From an uncultured Bacilli bacterium (GTDB lineage Bacteria > Bacillota_I > Bacilli_A > RF39 > UBA660), in assembly GCA_951800155.1 (NCBI GenBank), contig CATOJL010000002.1:1-33983 (forward strand): a DNA stretch of 33,983 nucleotides, in the 5' to 3' direction. A program made the translations under genes and the position numbers. Below the pieces are notes generated by a model. It had not been told where the DNA came from. It saw only the letters and a program-made list of their open reading frames with translations, and did no database searches. Shown here one piece after another: positions 8,717 to 16,278 of the stretch (position 1 is its first letter; the number at the start of each line of letters is the position of its first letter).

Positions 8717-8839
8717 TTAATGTGATAAAACTTTGCGTCCTTTTTTGCGACGTCGATTGATGATTTTCGTTTCCATACGAGCAAAAAATCCTTGCTTCTT
8801 ACTTCTTCTTCGATTATTTGGTTGATAAGTTCTTTTCAT
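8717..8839 (-). CDS. rpmH: 50S ribosomal protein bL34
   Basis: The reading frame encodes 40 residues starting MKRTYQPNNRRRSKKQ and ending RRRKKGRKVLSH, the unmistakable bL34 pattern. bL34 is a small, very basic protein of the large ribosomal subunit. Most bacterial bL34 proteins are 44 residues; here four residues are missing from the middle (METKIINRRR versus MSSKNGRLVLARRRR), an in-frame 12-base shortening. AGGAGGTG precedes the ATG. It is the first gene of the operon running leftward to mnmE and has a consensus promoter. Confidence 0.96.
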   Translation of the reverse strand: MKRTYQPNNRRRSKKQGFFARMETKIINRRRKKGRKVLSH

Positions 8840-8877
8840 TTTCACACCTCCTGCGTCTTTTCATAAATACTTTTTCC

Positions 8878-8906
8878 ATTATATAGATAAAAGGGGGCTT
8901 TGTCAA
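8878..8906 (-). promoter_or_regulatory. Consensus sigma-A promoter of the rpmH operon
   Basis: On the minus strand TTGACA (8901-8906) and TATAAT (8878-8883) are both perfect consensus with 17-base spacing, 38 bases upstream of the rpmH start. It is the strongest promoter match in the window. Confidence 0.9.
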
Positions 8907-8983
8907 TTTTTTAGAGTAATATTAGAGAAAAAAGAGAGAAGGGGATTCGTTTCTATACAGGAAATGTAGAAAAGTGGAGAGGA

Positions 8984-9194
8984 TGTTTAAAATTTTTTTG
9001 TCTTTTCGACAATTTTCATCTTTTTGACAACTTTTTCGACATGACTCGACATTTATTTTTCAAACCTTTTACAAGTTTTAAACATTTTTGTTCAAAACTC
9101 TATAAACATGTTTACACATAGAGCATAACTTTTTGTACATTTTTGTTCAAAATTGTCGTAATACTTATAAATATACTGTTTTTTATGTTCAAAA
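8984..9194. other. oriC: oriC part 1: cluster of divergent DnaA-box-like 9-mers
   Basis: This part of the rpmH-dnaA spacer lacks TTATCCACA but holds eight exact TTTTNRACA 9-mers. On plus they are at 9003-9011 (TTTTCGACA), 9021-9029 (TTTTTGACA), 9033-9041 (TTTTCGACA) and 9076-9084 (TTTTAAACA). On minus they are at 8984-8992 (TTTTAAACA) and at 9089-9097, 9144-9152 and 9186-9194 (TTTTGAACA). Near matches are GACTCGACA at 9043 and TTTTGTACA at 9131. The location at the divergence point of gene direction, between rpmH and dnaA, is the classic Bacillota origin position. That these are DnaA sites is inference. Confidence 0.75.
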
Positions 9195-9250
9195 GTTGGT
9201 TTAAACCCTTAAAAATCCTTTTTTCTCTTTTTTTTTGTAGAAAAATAGGG

Positions 9251-9270
9251 TAAAATGGTATGCAGGGAGG
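9251..9270 (+). promoter_or_regulatory. Weak -10 element and ribosome-binding site of dnaA
   Basis: TAAAAT at 9251-9256 is a possible -10 with no good -35. GGGAGG at 9265-9270 abuts an ATG at 9271 (spacing zero) but lies 9 bases before the ATG at 9280, which decides the dnaA start. Confidence 0.5.
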
Positions 9271-9279
9271 ATGTTTTTT

Positions 9280-10644
9280 ATGGATACGAATAAGTTATGG
9301 ACATCATTTCTTGATAGTATCAAAAATGAATTATCTCCGATTGCCTTTGATACATGGTTTTCTGAAAGTAAATTAGTAGAATTAGATGGGGACACAGCAA
9401 AAGTGGTCGTTCCTATGCATATACATAAAAAAAACCTGAAAGAAAATTACAATAGTTTTATTGAAGAAAAATTTACTGATATTTCTGGATCAAACTTTAA
9501 ATTTGAATATTTTACAGAAGAGGAAATTGAAAAAAATATAGAAATTGAAACAGATGAATTAGGAGTTCCAGCAATTGTTTCTTTTGAAAACAATTTAATT
9601 TCTAAATATAATTTCGATACATTTATAGTAGGGGATTCGAATAAATTTGCGCATGCAACCGCCTTGGCTGTAGCAGAAAATCCGGGCACAATGTATAATC
9701 CACTATTTATTTATAGTAACAGTGGACTTGGAAAAACACATCTAATGCATTCCATTGGGAATTACATTGTCAAAAATAGTAAAAAGAAAGTTCTTTATGT
9801 TACTTGTGACGATTTCATTGATGATTTTACGCATACTTCCCGGTATAATAAAAAAGGGGGGAAGGGGAATAATTTCGATAACGTAGACAATTTCAAAGAA
9901 AAATACAGAAGTGTCGATGTCCTTATTATTGATGATATTCAATATTTAAGTAATGCAATTCAAACACAACAAGAATTTTTTAATACCTTTAATGATTTAT
10001 ACCAAAATAACAAACAAATTATTATTTCATCCGATCGTTCTCCTGATGACCTAAAATTATTGGAAGATCGTTTGAAAACAAGATTTAATTGGGGATTGAC
10101 TACTAGTATGTCCCCACCAGATTATAACTTACGAATGGAAATTATCAATAACAAAATTATAGGGCATAATCTAGCGAATGATTTCCCAAGTGATGTAAAA
10201 GAATATATTGCAAACAATTGCACAACAGATATTCGAAAATTAGAAGGTTCTATTACACGAGTCATTGCATTTGCTGCGATGATGAATGGAGGGACCATCA
10301 CTCTTGAACTGGCAATTGAAGCTTTAAAAGGATCGTTTAAAGTACAAATTAGTTCTAAAAATAAGATTGATCAAATCATTAATGTCGTATCAACACACTA
10401 TAACATTCCAGTTGCAGATATAAAAAGTCAAAAAAGACAAGCCAATATTGCTATCCCAAGACAAGTAGCTATGTATATATGTCGTGTCCACTTTGATGAA
10501 CCATTATCTAAAATTGGAATGGAGTTTGGGGGAAAAAGACATACAACTGTCATGCATTCTGTAGATAAAATAACAAAAGAAATAAAAAAAGATGCAGAAC
10601 TTGACAAAGCCATTCATAAAATTGTAAAGGAAATTAACACATGA
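9280..10644 (+). CDS. dnaA: Chromosomal replication initiator DnaA
   Basis: DnaA binds origin boxes, forms an ATP-dependent helical oligomer and melts the origin. Domain I is at about 1-75 and the AAA+ domain from about 108 (NFDTFIVGDSNKFAHA). Walker A is YSNSGLGKTHL with K152 and T153; the first Gly of the usual YGGVGLGKTHL is Ser. Walker B is VLIIDDIQYL, and sensor and arginine-finger regions follow (EDRLKTRF). About 11 extra residues (near 191-202, KKGGKGNNFDNV) sit in the stretch corresponding to the single-strand-binding initiator-specific motif. In the C-terminal DNA-binding domain the usual GGRDHTTV reads GGKRHTTV. The start is 9280 on spacing grounds, giving 454 residues. Both the divergent recognition helix and the odd boxes nearby suggest altered DNA specificity. 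Confidence 0.97.
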   Translation: MDTNKLWTSFLDSIKNELSPIAFDTWFSESKLVELDGDTAKVVVPMHIHKKNLKENYNSFIEEKFTDISGSNFKFEYFTEEEIEKNIEIETDELGVPAIVSFENNLISKYNFDTFIVGDSNKFAHATALAVAENPGTMYNPLFIYSNSGLGKTHLMHSIGNYIVKNSKKKVLYVTCDDFIDDFTHTSRYNKKGGKGNNFDNVDNFKEKYRSVDVLIIDDIQYLSNAIQTQQEFFNTFNDLYQNNKQIIISSDRSPDDLKLLEDRLKTRFNWGLTTSMSPPDYNLRMEIINNKIIGHNLANDFPSDVKEYIANNCTTDIRKLEGSITRVIAFAAMMNGGTITLELAIEALKGSFKVQISSKNKIDQIINVVSTHYNIPVADIKSQKRQANIAIPRQVAMYICRVHFDEPLSKIGMEFGGKRHTTVMHSVDKITKEIKKDAELDKAIHKIVKEINT

Positions 10645-10714
10645 TGTGTAAAACAGAAAGAATTCTACAAGATTTGCACATCAAAAAACAGTTGTAAATC
10701 AAGAGTAAAGTGAG

Positions 10715-10770
10715 TTTTGAACATATTCGACATTAATAATATAAATACTATTAAATAATAAAATATAAAA
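10715..10770. other. oriC: oriC part 2: boxes followed by an AT-only stretch (candidate unwinding element)
   Basis: In the dnaA-dnaN spacer TTTTGAACA (10715-10723) and TATTCGACA (10724-10732) lie side by side on plus, directly followed by 10733-10770, in which only one base is not A or T. This matches the layout of B. subtilis, where the unwinding element sits downstream of dnaA beside the last boxes. Confidence 0.6.
10717..10745 (+). promoter_or_regulatory. Predicted dnaN promoter overlapping DnaA-box-like sites
   Basis: TTGAAC (10717-10722) and TATAAA (10740-10745) are 17 bases apart. The -35 lies inside the TTTTGAACA 9-mer and the spacer contains TATTCGACA, so DnaA could repress or modulate dnaN here. 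Confidence 0.5.
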
Positions 10771-10785
10771 CAATAGGAGGTTTTT

Positions 10786-11907
10786 ATGAAATTAGAGATT
10801 AAACAAAATATTTTGATGGAACATTTAAATTATGTGATAAAAGGGATATCAAGTAAAAATATTATACCTGTATTAAATTGTATTAAGTTTGAATTGACCA
10901 GTGAAGGGTTATACTTAATGAGTACGGATAATGATATAGCCATTAAAACATTTATTACGAAAGAGAAAATTGAAAAAATTGAAATGTTAGGAACTATTTT
11001 AGTATCTGGACGATATATTTATGAAATTATTCGAAAATTACCAGGAGAAATCGTTAAAATAGAAGAAGTGTTAGATAATAAAATTGATATTAAAACAGCC
11101 AATTCTAACTTTAACTTAAATTGTAATGATGCATCAGAATTTCCAATTTTAGATTTACAAGATAGTGAAAATCCTATCGTAATGAATCAATCTGTTTTCA
11201 AAACGATTATTAGACAAACTGCTTTTGCTTCTTCTATGCAAGAATCAAGACCAGCCTTAACAGGAATTAATTTTACAATTAATGATCTTATTTTAGAAGC
11301 GAGCGCTACAGATTCTTACAGAGTTTCTAAAAAGAAGGTTGAACTCAAAGAGGCTAGTAAAATTCCTATTAATATTATTATTCCAACAAGAAACTTAAAT
11401 GAACTAATTAAATTATTAGAAGAAGATGAGGAAGAAATAGAATTACATATTTTTTCAAATAAAATTATCTTTAAATTTAATTCCATTGTTATGATGTCAA
11501 GACTGATTAATGGTGATTTTCCTGATTTATCAAAATTGATACCTGATACATATTATTTAGAAGTAACAGTAAACTTAAATGGTTTTTATAAAGCACTTGA
11601 TCGAGCCAGTTTACTAACAAACGAATCGGATAAAAATATTGTAACTTTTAGAACAGAGGATGATATCATTCAAATTTCTTCAAATATTCCAGAGATAGGG
11701 CATGTAGAAGAAACTATTGCTATGCAAAAAAATAATGAGAATGAGATAGAAATTAGTTTTTCCTCTAAATATATGATGGATGCTGTTCGAACTCTTGAGT
11801 GTGAAAATATAAAACTCATGTTTAATGGAGAATTAAAGCCAATTATTATCAAAAATGCAGAAGATGATAATTTAATTGAATTAATTGTTCCAATTCGAAC
11901 ATACTAA
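10786..11907 (+). CDS. dnaN: DNA polymerase III beta subunit (sliding clamp)
   Basis: The beta clamp is a dimeric ring that tethers DNA polymerase III and other enzymes to DNA. The 373-residue length and three-domain layout are standard, and the C-terminus LIVPIRTY is the typical clamp ending. The N-terminal segment LEIKQNILMEHLNYVIKGIS and the central motif ESRPALTGINF are characteristic. GGAGG lies 6 bases before the ATG. It follows dnaA directly, as in nearly all Bacillota, and has its own predicted promoter and a terminator, so it is likely to be a separate transcription unit from recF. Confidence 0.97.
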   Translation: MKLEIKQNILMEHLNYVIKGISSKNIIPVLNCIKFELTSEGLYLMSTDNDIAIKTFITKEKIEKIEMLGTILVSGRYIYEIIRKLPGEIVKIEEVLDNKIDIKTANSNFNLNCNDASEFPILDLQDSENPIVMNQSVFKTIIRQTAFASSMQESRPALTGINFTINDLILEASATDSYRVSKKKVELKEASKIPINIIIPTRNLNELIKLLEEDEEEIELHIFSNKIIFKFNSIVMMSRLINGDFPDLSKLIPDTYYLEVTVNLNGFYKALDRASLLTNESDKNIVTFRTEDDIIQISSNIPEIGHVEETIAMQKNNENEIEISFSSKYMMDAVRTLECENIKLMFNGELKPIIIKNAEDDNLIELIVPIRTY

Positions 11908-11908
11908 T

Positions 11909-11938
11909 AAAAATAGAGCTATTCTATTTTTTTCTTTT
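11909..11938 (+). terminator. Intrinsic terminator after dnaN
   Basis: AAAATAG (11910-11916) pairs with CTATTTT (11924-11930) around a 7-base loop, followed by further T. The stem is AT-rich and probably weak. Confidence 0.55.
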
Positions 11939-11991
11939 ATACATACAATTGTCAATAAGTGTCAAGCATATAGAATAAATGATACATTTTG

Positions 11992-12020
11992 TTGCATTTT
12001 TTGTAGAAAAATTATATAAT
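11992..12020 (+). promoter_or_regulatory. Predicted promoter of the prepilin gene
   Basis: TTGCAT (11992-11997) and a perfect TATAAT (12015-12020) are spaced by 17 bases. I see no exact ComK box (AAAA-N5-TTTT) in this spacer, so direct ComK control is not supported here. Confidence 0.65.
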
Positions 12021-12043
12021 TCTTTTAAGGATAAGGTGATCTT

Positions 12044-12481
12044 ATGAAGAGGAAAGGTTTTACATTAATTGAGCTTTTAGCAGTTATCATTATTATTGCC
12101 ATTGTAGCACTAATCACAATTCCTGTTGTTTCTCATTTAATTGATGACTCTAAGAAAAATACATTTTCAAATAGTGTAACAGGGATGATTAAATCAATTG
12201 AGATGTATTCTACGAAAATTGCTGGAACGAATGTTGTTTTAGATTTAAGTCCTACGGGTGGAGATATTGGAAAGATTGATTTTAATGGACAGGATCCCGA
12301 ATTAGGAACTGCGTATATTAATGAAGATGGTAAAATTTCCATTTTTATGTGCAATGATGAATTTTGTGGATATAAAAGAATTACAGAGAAAAAAGTTATT
12401 ATAGAAGATAGAGATAGTGTGGCAAGTAATGACTTTCTATCTTTAGATGTGCAAGAGAAAATAAATTGGTTAAATCAATAG
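12044..12481 (+). CDS. Type IV prepilin-like (pseudopilin) protein
   Basis: The N-terminus MKRKGFTLIELLAVIIIIAI is a textbook prepilin leader: a short basic leader, cleavage after Gly5, Phe at mature position 1 and Glu at mature position 5, then a hydrophobic helix. Such proteins are cleaved by a prepilin peptidase and build type IV pili, type II secretion or competence (Com) pseudopili. The globular part, to residue 145, has two cysteines in a CNDEFC arrangement that could form a disulfide. It stands alone, without assembly ATPase or peptidase genes nearby, but directly before a ComK-like gene. AAGGTGA precedes the start. Whether it is a ComG-type DNA-uptake pilin or another minor pilin cannot be decided. 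Confidence 0.88.
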   Translation: MKRKGFTLIELLAVIIIIAIVALITIPVVSHLIDDSKKNTFSNSVTGMIKSIEMYSTKIAGTNVVLDLSPTGGDIGKIDFNGQDPELGTAYINEDGKISIFMCNDEFCGYKRITEKKVIIEDRDSVASNDFLSLDVQEKINWLNQ

Positions 12482-12508
12482 AGAAAATAGAAAATATTTT
12501 CTTTTTTT
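12482..12508 (+). terminator. Intrinsic terminator after the prepilin gene
   Basis: AGAAAATA (12482-12489) and TATTTTCT (12495-12502) form an 8-bp stem with a 5-base loop, followed by a T run to 12508, directly after the stop codon. Confidence 0.7.
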
Positions 12509-12633
12509 TATGCAAGATATACAAAAATTCTTTCTTTTTTGCTAAAAATTTTTACTTTTGACAAATTTAAACAAAAATAGACTTCCTCATCAGCTTTAAT
12601 AGAAGCTACTTTCAAAAGGAGGGGGTGAAAGGT

Positions 12634-13092
12634 ATGTTAGATGGTTATGAGATTAATAATGCAACAATGGCCATTATTTCTTTAAAGAAAGGACACTCTA
12701 GAATTATTGAGGAGCAGGATGAATTTGTGGTGATGAAAGATTCTACGGAGATTATTAATGATAGTTGTAAATACTTTGGTAGTTCCTATTCTGGTCGATT
12801 TGAGGGAACAAAAAATTTGATAGGAATTCATTATAAGGCACCGATTATTATTGAAGAATCTAGGGAAATCATTTTCTTTCCAACAAGTTCACCACGATTT
12901 CAAAATTGCAATTGGATCTGTCTAAAAAAGATCAATACGATTGAAAAGGATAATAAGAAAACAGTTCTTAAATTTAAAAATGGAAGTTGTCTAATCCTTG
13001 ATGTTTCCTATCATTCTATTGAAAATCAGATTTTAAGATCCACTTTATTGGAATCAAAGATGCGAAATAGAAAAAAGGAGGCATTTCGATAA
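12634..13092 (+). CDS. comK: ComK-like competence transcription factor
   Basis: ComK is the master activator of natural competence in Bacillus; it binds AT boxes in late competence promoters. The 152-residue protein follows the ComK pattern closely: YEINNATMAI at the N-terminus, DSCKYFGSSYSGRFEGT, IGIHYKAPIIIEES, FFPTSSPRFQNCNWI, and SYHSIENQILRSTLL near the C-terminus. It is shorter than B. subtilis ComK (192). I prefer the ATG at 12634, 11 bases after AAGGAGG; the upstream GTG at 12625 is only 2 bases from it. It lies between a prepilin gene and recF, each separated by terminators. TTGACA at 12558-12563 is upstream but has no convincing -10. Family assignment is from remembered signatures. 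Confidence 0.85.
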   Translation: MLDGYEINNATMAIISLKKGHSRIIEEQDEFVVMKDSTEIINDSCKYFGSSYSGRFEGTKNLIGIHYKAPIIIEESREIIFFPTSSPRFQNCNWICLKKINTIEKDNKKTVLKFKNGSCLILDVSYHSIENQILRSTLLESKMRNRKKEAFR

Positions 13093-13121
13093 GCATTTTA
13101 TTAAAAAATGCTTATTTTTTA
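13091..13121 (+). terminator. Intrinsic terminator after comK-like gene
   Basis: AAGCATTTT (13091-13099) pairs with AAAATGCTT (13105-13113), a 9-bp stem with a 5-base loop, followed by ATTTTTT. It begins inside the stop codon. Confidence 0.8.
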
Positions 13122-13131
13122 TAGGAATTTA

Positions 13132-13140
13132 TGGTATAAT
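13132..13140 (+). promoter_or_regulatory. Extended -10 promoter before recF
   Basis: The element TGGTATAAT (perfect TATAAT at 13135-13140 with an upstream TGn) lies about 75 bases before recF. No clear -35 is visible; extended -10 promoters can do without one. Confidence 0.5.
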
Positions 13141-13215
13141 TAGATGTGTGTATGGGAGTATGCAAAAGTAAAAAAATGGTTAAGAGCATTTTTAAAATGA
13201 AAATAGAGGTGTTTT

Positions 13216-14346
13216 ATGTATATTCAATCGATCAAAATACAAAATTTTCGTAATTATGAAACACTTTCTTTAGATTTTAATAAAGGAATTAATATTATTT
13301 ATGGAAAAAATGCTCAAGGAAAAACCAATTTATTGGAAAGTATTTATGTTTTAGGAATTACCAAGTCCCATCGTTTAACGATTGATAATCATTTAATACG
13401 TGATAAGCAGAAATTTTTGAGTATTAGGGGAGTTATTAAGAAGAATCGATTTCCAATGGAAATGGAATTGAGTTTATCAACAAATAAAGAATTAAAAATT
13501 GATAAGCAAAGGGTACATAAAGTATCAGATTATATTTCTAAGATGAATTTAATCATCTTTTATCCTGAAGATTTAGAATTAATAAAAGGATCCCCTAGTA
13601 TTAGAAGAAGATTTCTTAATTTAGAACTGAGTCAATTATATAGTGGATATTATACTTTACTAAATGACTACAATAAATTGCTTAAAATGAGAAATGATTA
13701 TCTAAAGAAGATAAAAGAAGGAGAGAAAATAGATGAGTCTTATTTAGCAATTTTGAATGACTACTTTATAGAGAAGGGAAGTTATCTTTGTAAATTGCGC
13801 AAAAAATTTATTTGTCTTTTAAATGAAAAGTGTACGCAAATTTATCAAAAAATTACAGGTTTAACTGGATTTCATTTGGTTTATGAATCCAATGTAGATA
13901 CGAGTTCTCTAGAAAGAGAGGAAATCAAAAAAAGTTTTAAACAAAAAATGGAGAAAATGTATAGGAGGGAACTAAGCTTCAAAGCAAGTCTAGTAGGACC
14001 TCATCGTGATGATTTTGTTTTTTACTTAAACGATAAAAATCTAAAATTATATGGCTCACAAGGGCAGCAAAGAATCGCTGTACTTGCTATCAAATTAGCG
14101 GAAATTGAAATTTTTAAAGCATATACAAATACGACGCCTATTCTCCTTCTAGATGATATTTTTAGTGAATTGGATAACCGAAAAAAGAACAATTTACTTA
14201 AATTTATTAAGAATAATATACAAACAATTATTACGACAACTGAACTTTCTACGATTAGTAAAAGGATAATTGATAAAGCAAAATTGATTGAAATTGAAGA
14301 GGGAAAGGTAAAAAAAATCAAAGAGGTGAATGAAAATGCAAAATAA
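13216..14346 (+). CDS. recF: DNA replication and repair protein RecF
   Basis: RecF is an SMC-like ATPase that helps load RecA at gaps together with RecO and RecR. Walker A is YGKNAQGKTNLLES at about residues 30-43, the ABC-type signature region is LYGSQGQQR, and Walker B is LLLDDIFSELD. Length 376 is standard. The usual upstream S4-domain gene yaaA is absent. GAGGTG precedes the start. The 3' end overlaps gyrB by 11 bases, so recF, gyrB and gyrA probably form one operon. Confidence 0.97.
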   Translation: MYIQSIKIQNFRNYETLSLDFNKGINIIYGKNAQGKTNLLESIYVLGITKSHRLTIDNHLIRDKQKFLSIRGVIKKNRFPMEMELSLSTNKELKIDKQRVHKVSDYISKMNLIIFYPEDLELIKGSPSIRRRFLNLELSQLYSGYYTLLNDYNKLLKMRNDYLKKIKEGEKIDESYLAILNDYFIEKGSYLCKLRKKFICLLNEKCTQIYQKITGLTGFHLVYESNVDTSSLEREEIKKSFKQKMEKMYRRELSFKASLVGPHRDDFVFYLNDKNLKLYGSQGQQRIAVLAIKLAEIEIFKAYTNTTPILLLDDIFSELDNRKKNNLLKFIKNNIQTIITTTELSTISKRIIDKAKLIEIEEGKVKKIKEVNENAK

Positions 14347-16264
14347 AGAAGAACATTATGATGCTTCGGATATTCAAGTTTTAGAAGGGTTAGAAGCAGT
14401 AAGAAAAAGGCCAGGTATGTATATAGGTACAACCGATGTGAAGGGGTTACATCATTTAGTATGGGAAATCGTAGATAATGCGATTGATGAAGCACTTGCT
14501 GGGTATTGTAATCATATTGAGATGATTATTAATAAGGATAATTCTATAACAGTAAAAGATAATGGACGTGGTATTCCTGTTGGAATTCATGCGAAAACGG
14601 GTATTTCTACTGTAGAAACTGTCTATACAGTATTACACGCTGGTGGTAAATTTGGCGGTGGCGGTTATAAAGTAGCTGGTGGACTCCATGGTGTGGGTGC
14701 TAGTGTAGTGAATGCTCTAAGTAAATGGGTAATAGTTCGTGTTTATAAAGAGGGCAAGATTTATGAAGTAAAGTTTGAAAATGGAGGGAAAATTGCCCAA
14801 CCTTTAACCGTGATTGGTACCTGTGAAATGGATAGAACAGGAACAACTGTTACATTTAAACCAGATGGAGAAATATTTGATACCGATATTTATGATTATG
14901 AAACATTGAAAGTTAGAACGCGTGAATTAGCCTTTTTAAATAAAGGATTATCTTTAACTTTAAGGGATGATCGGGATGAGGAAGATACGACAGGAGAACA
15001 TTTCTTATATGAGGGTGGTATTTCAGAATATGTTTGCTTTATTAATGCAAATAAGACACCTGTCCATGAAAATATTATTCATTTAGAGGGTGAAGATTCT
15101 GGTGTATTTTTTGAAGTAGCCATGCAGTACAATACAAGTTATAACGACAATATCTATTCTTTTGTCAATAATATTAATACCCATGATGGAGGAACGCATG
15201 AAGAAGGTGTGAGAAGAGCATTAACAAGGGTAATTAATAGTTATGCTAGAAAGACAGGATTATTAAAAGAGAAGGATGAATCTTTAACAGGAGATGATGT
15301 GAAAGAGGGACTTACGATGATTGTATCTTGTAAGCATCCAAATCCACAATTTGAAGGACAGACAAAAGGTAGACTTGGAAATGGGGAAGTTCGAAAACTA
15401 GCTGATAATGTTTTTTCACAAGGATTTGAAAGATTTTTGATGGAAAATCCAGATGAAGCTAAAAATATTGTGAATAAGGCACTTCTTGCTTGTCGTGCGC
15501 GAAATGCAGCTAAAAAAGCACGTGAAATTACAAGAAAGAGTGAATTGGGACCTGTATCTTTTATGGGAAAATTAGCAGATTGCAAAAGTAAAGATCCAAA
15601 AGTGGCTGAAATATTTATTGTCGAGGGAGATAGTGCAGGTGGTTCAGCGAAAGAGGGAAGAGATTCCATGACACAGGCCATTCTTCCTCTTCGTGGAAAA
15701 ATATTAAATGTGGAGAAAGCGCGTTTGGATAGAGCTCTTTCCAATGAGGAAATTCGAACGATTATTACTGCTTTTGGTACGGGAATTGGTGAGGAATTTG
15801 ATTTATCAAAATTGAGATATGATAAAATTGTTATCATGACCGATGCCGATGTGGATGGTTCTCATATTCGTGTATTATTGCTAACGCTGTTTTATCGCTT
15901 TTTTAGACCTATTGTCGAGGCAGGGCATGTCTATGCCGCCCAGCCCCCTTTATTTCGAATAAGACATGGAAAAATTAGAAAATATGTTCTGAATGAGGAA
16001 GAAAAGGAGAAATATTTAGCAACATTACCTGAAAATGTTCGTTCTAGAGTAGAAATTACGCGAATGAAAGGACTTGGTGAAATGGATGCAGATGAACTCA
16101 ATGAAACGACTATGGATATTAATCGACGTATACTTAGAAAAATAACGGTTGATGATTGTATGAAAGCGGATGAGATGTTTAATACACTCATGGGAGAAGA
16201 AGTGGAACCAAGAAGAAAATTTATTGAAGAAAATGCAATATATGTAAAGAATTTAGATGTTTAG
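14336..16264 (+). CDS. gyrB: DNA gyrase subunit B
   Basis: GyrB supplies the ATPase of DNA gyrase, which introduces negative supercoils. The GHKL ATPase domain shows EIVDNAIDEALAGY, KDNGRGIPVG and GGLHGVGASVVNALS. The TOPRIM domain shows EGDSAGGSAKEGRD at about 430 and DADVDGSHIR at about 501. The start is placed at 14336 (MQNKEEHYDASDI) because AGAGGTG ends 7 bases upstream; an ATG at 14330 is too close. This gives 642 residues. It overlaps recF and is followed 14 bases later by gyrA. Confidence 0.97.
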   Translation: MQNKEEHYDASDIQVLEGLEAVRKRPGMYIGTTDVKGLHHLVWEIVDNAIDEALAGYCNHIEMIINKDNSITVKDNGRGIPVGIHAKTGISTVETVYTVLHAGGKFGGGGYKVAGGLHGVGASVVNALSKWVIVRVYKEGKIYEVKFENGGKIAQPLTVIGTCEMDRTGTTVTFKPDGEIFDTDIYDYETLKVRTRELAFLNKGLSLTLRDDRDEEDTTGEHFLYEGGISEYVCFINANKTPVHENIIHLEGEDSGVFFEVAMQYNTSYNDNIYSFVNNINTHDGGTHEEGVRRALTRVINSYARKTGLLKEKDESLTGDDVKEGLTMIVSCKHPNPQFEGQTKGRLGNGEVRKLADNVFSQGFERFLMENPDEAKNIVNKALLACRARNAAKKAREITRKSELGPVSFMGKLADCKSKDPKVAEIFIVEGDSAGGSAKEGRDSMTQAILPLRGKILNVEKARLDRALSNEEIRTIITAFGTGIGEEFDLSKLRYDKIVIMTDADVDGSHIRVLLLTLFYRFFRPIVEAGHVYAAQPPLFRIRHGKIRKYVLNEEEKEKYLATLPENVRSRVEITRMKGLGEMDADELNETTMDINRRILRKITVDDCMKADEMFNTLMGEEVEPRRKFIEENAIYVKNLDV

Positions 16265-16278
16265 AGGAGGTGTAGGTT

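Noticed and set aside
12482..12624. ComK boxes (AAAA-N5-TTTT) upstream of the comK-like or prepilin gene
   Set aside because: Several A and T runs come close but none has the exact five-base spacing, so autoregulation is not claimed.
15241..15837. Long open frame on the minus strand opposite gyrB (198 codons)
   Set aside because: It lies fully within gyrB, has no ribosome-binding site or recognisable motif, and mirrors the composition of the coding strand.
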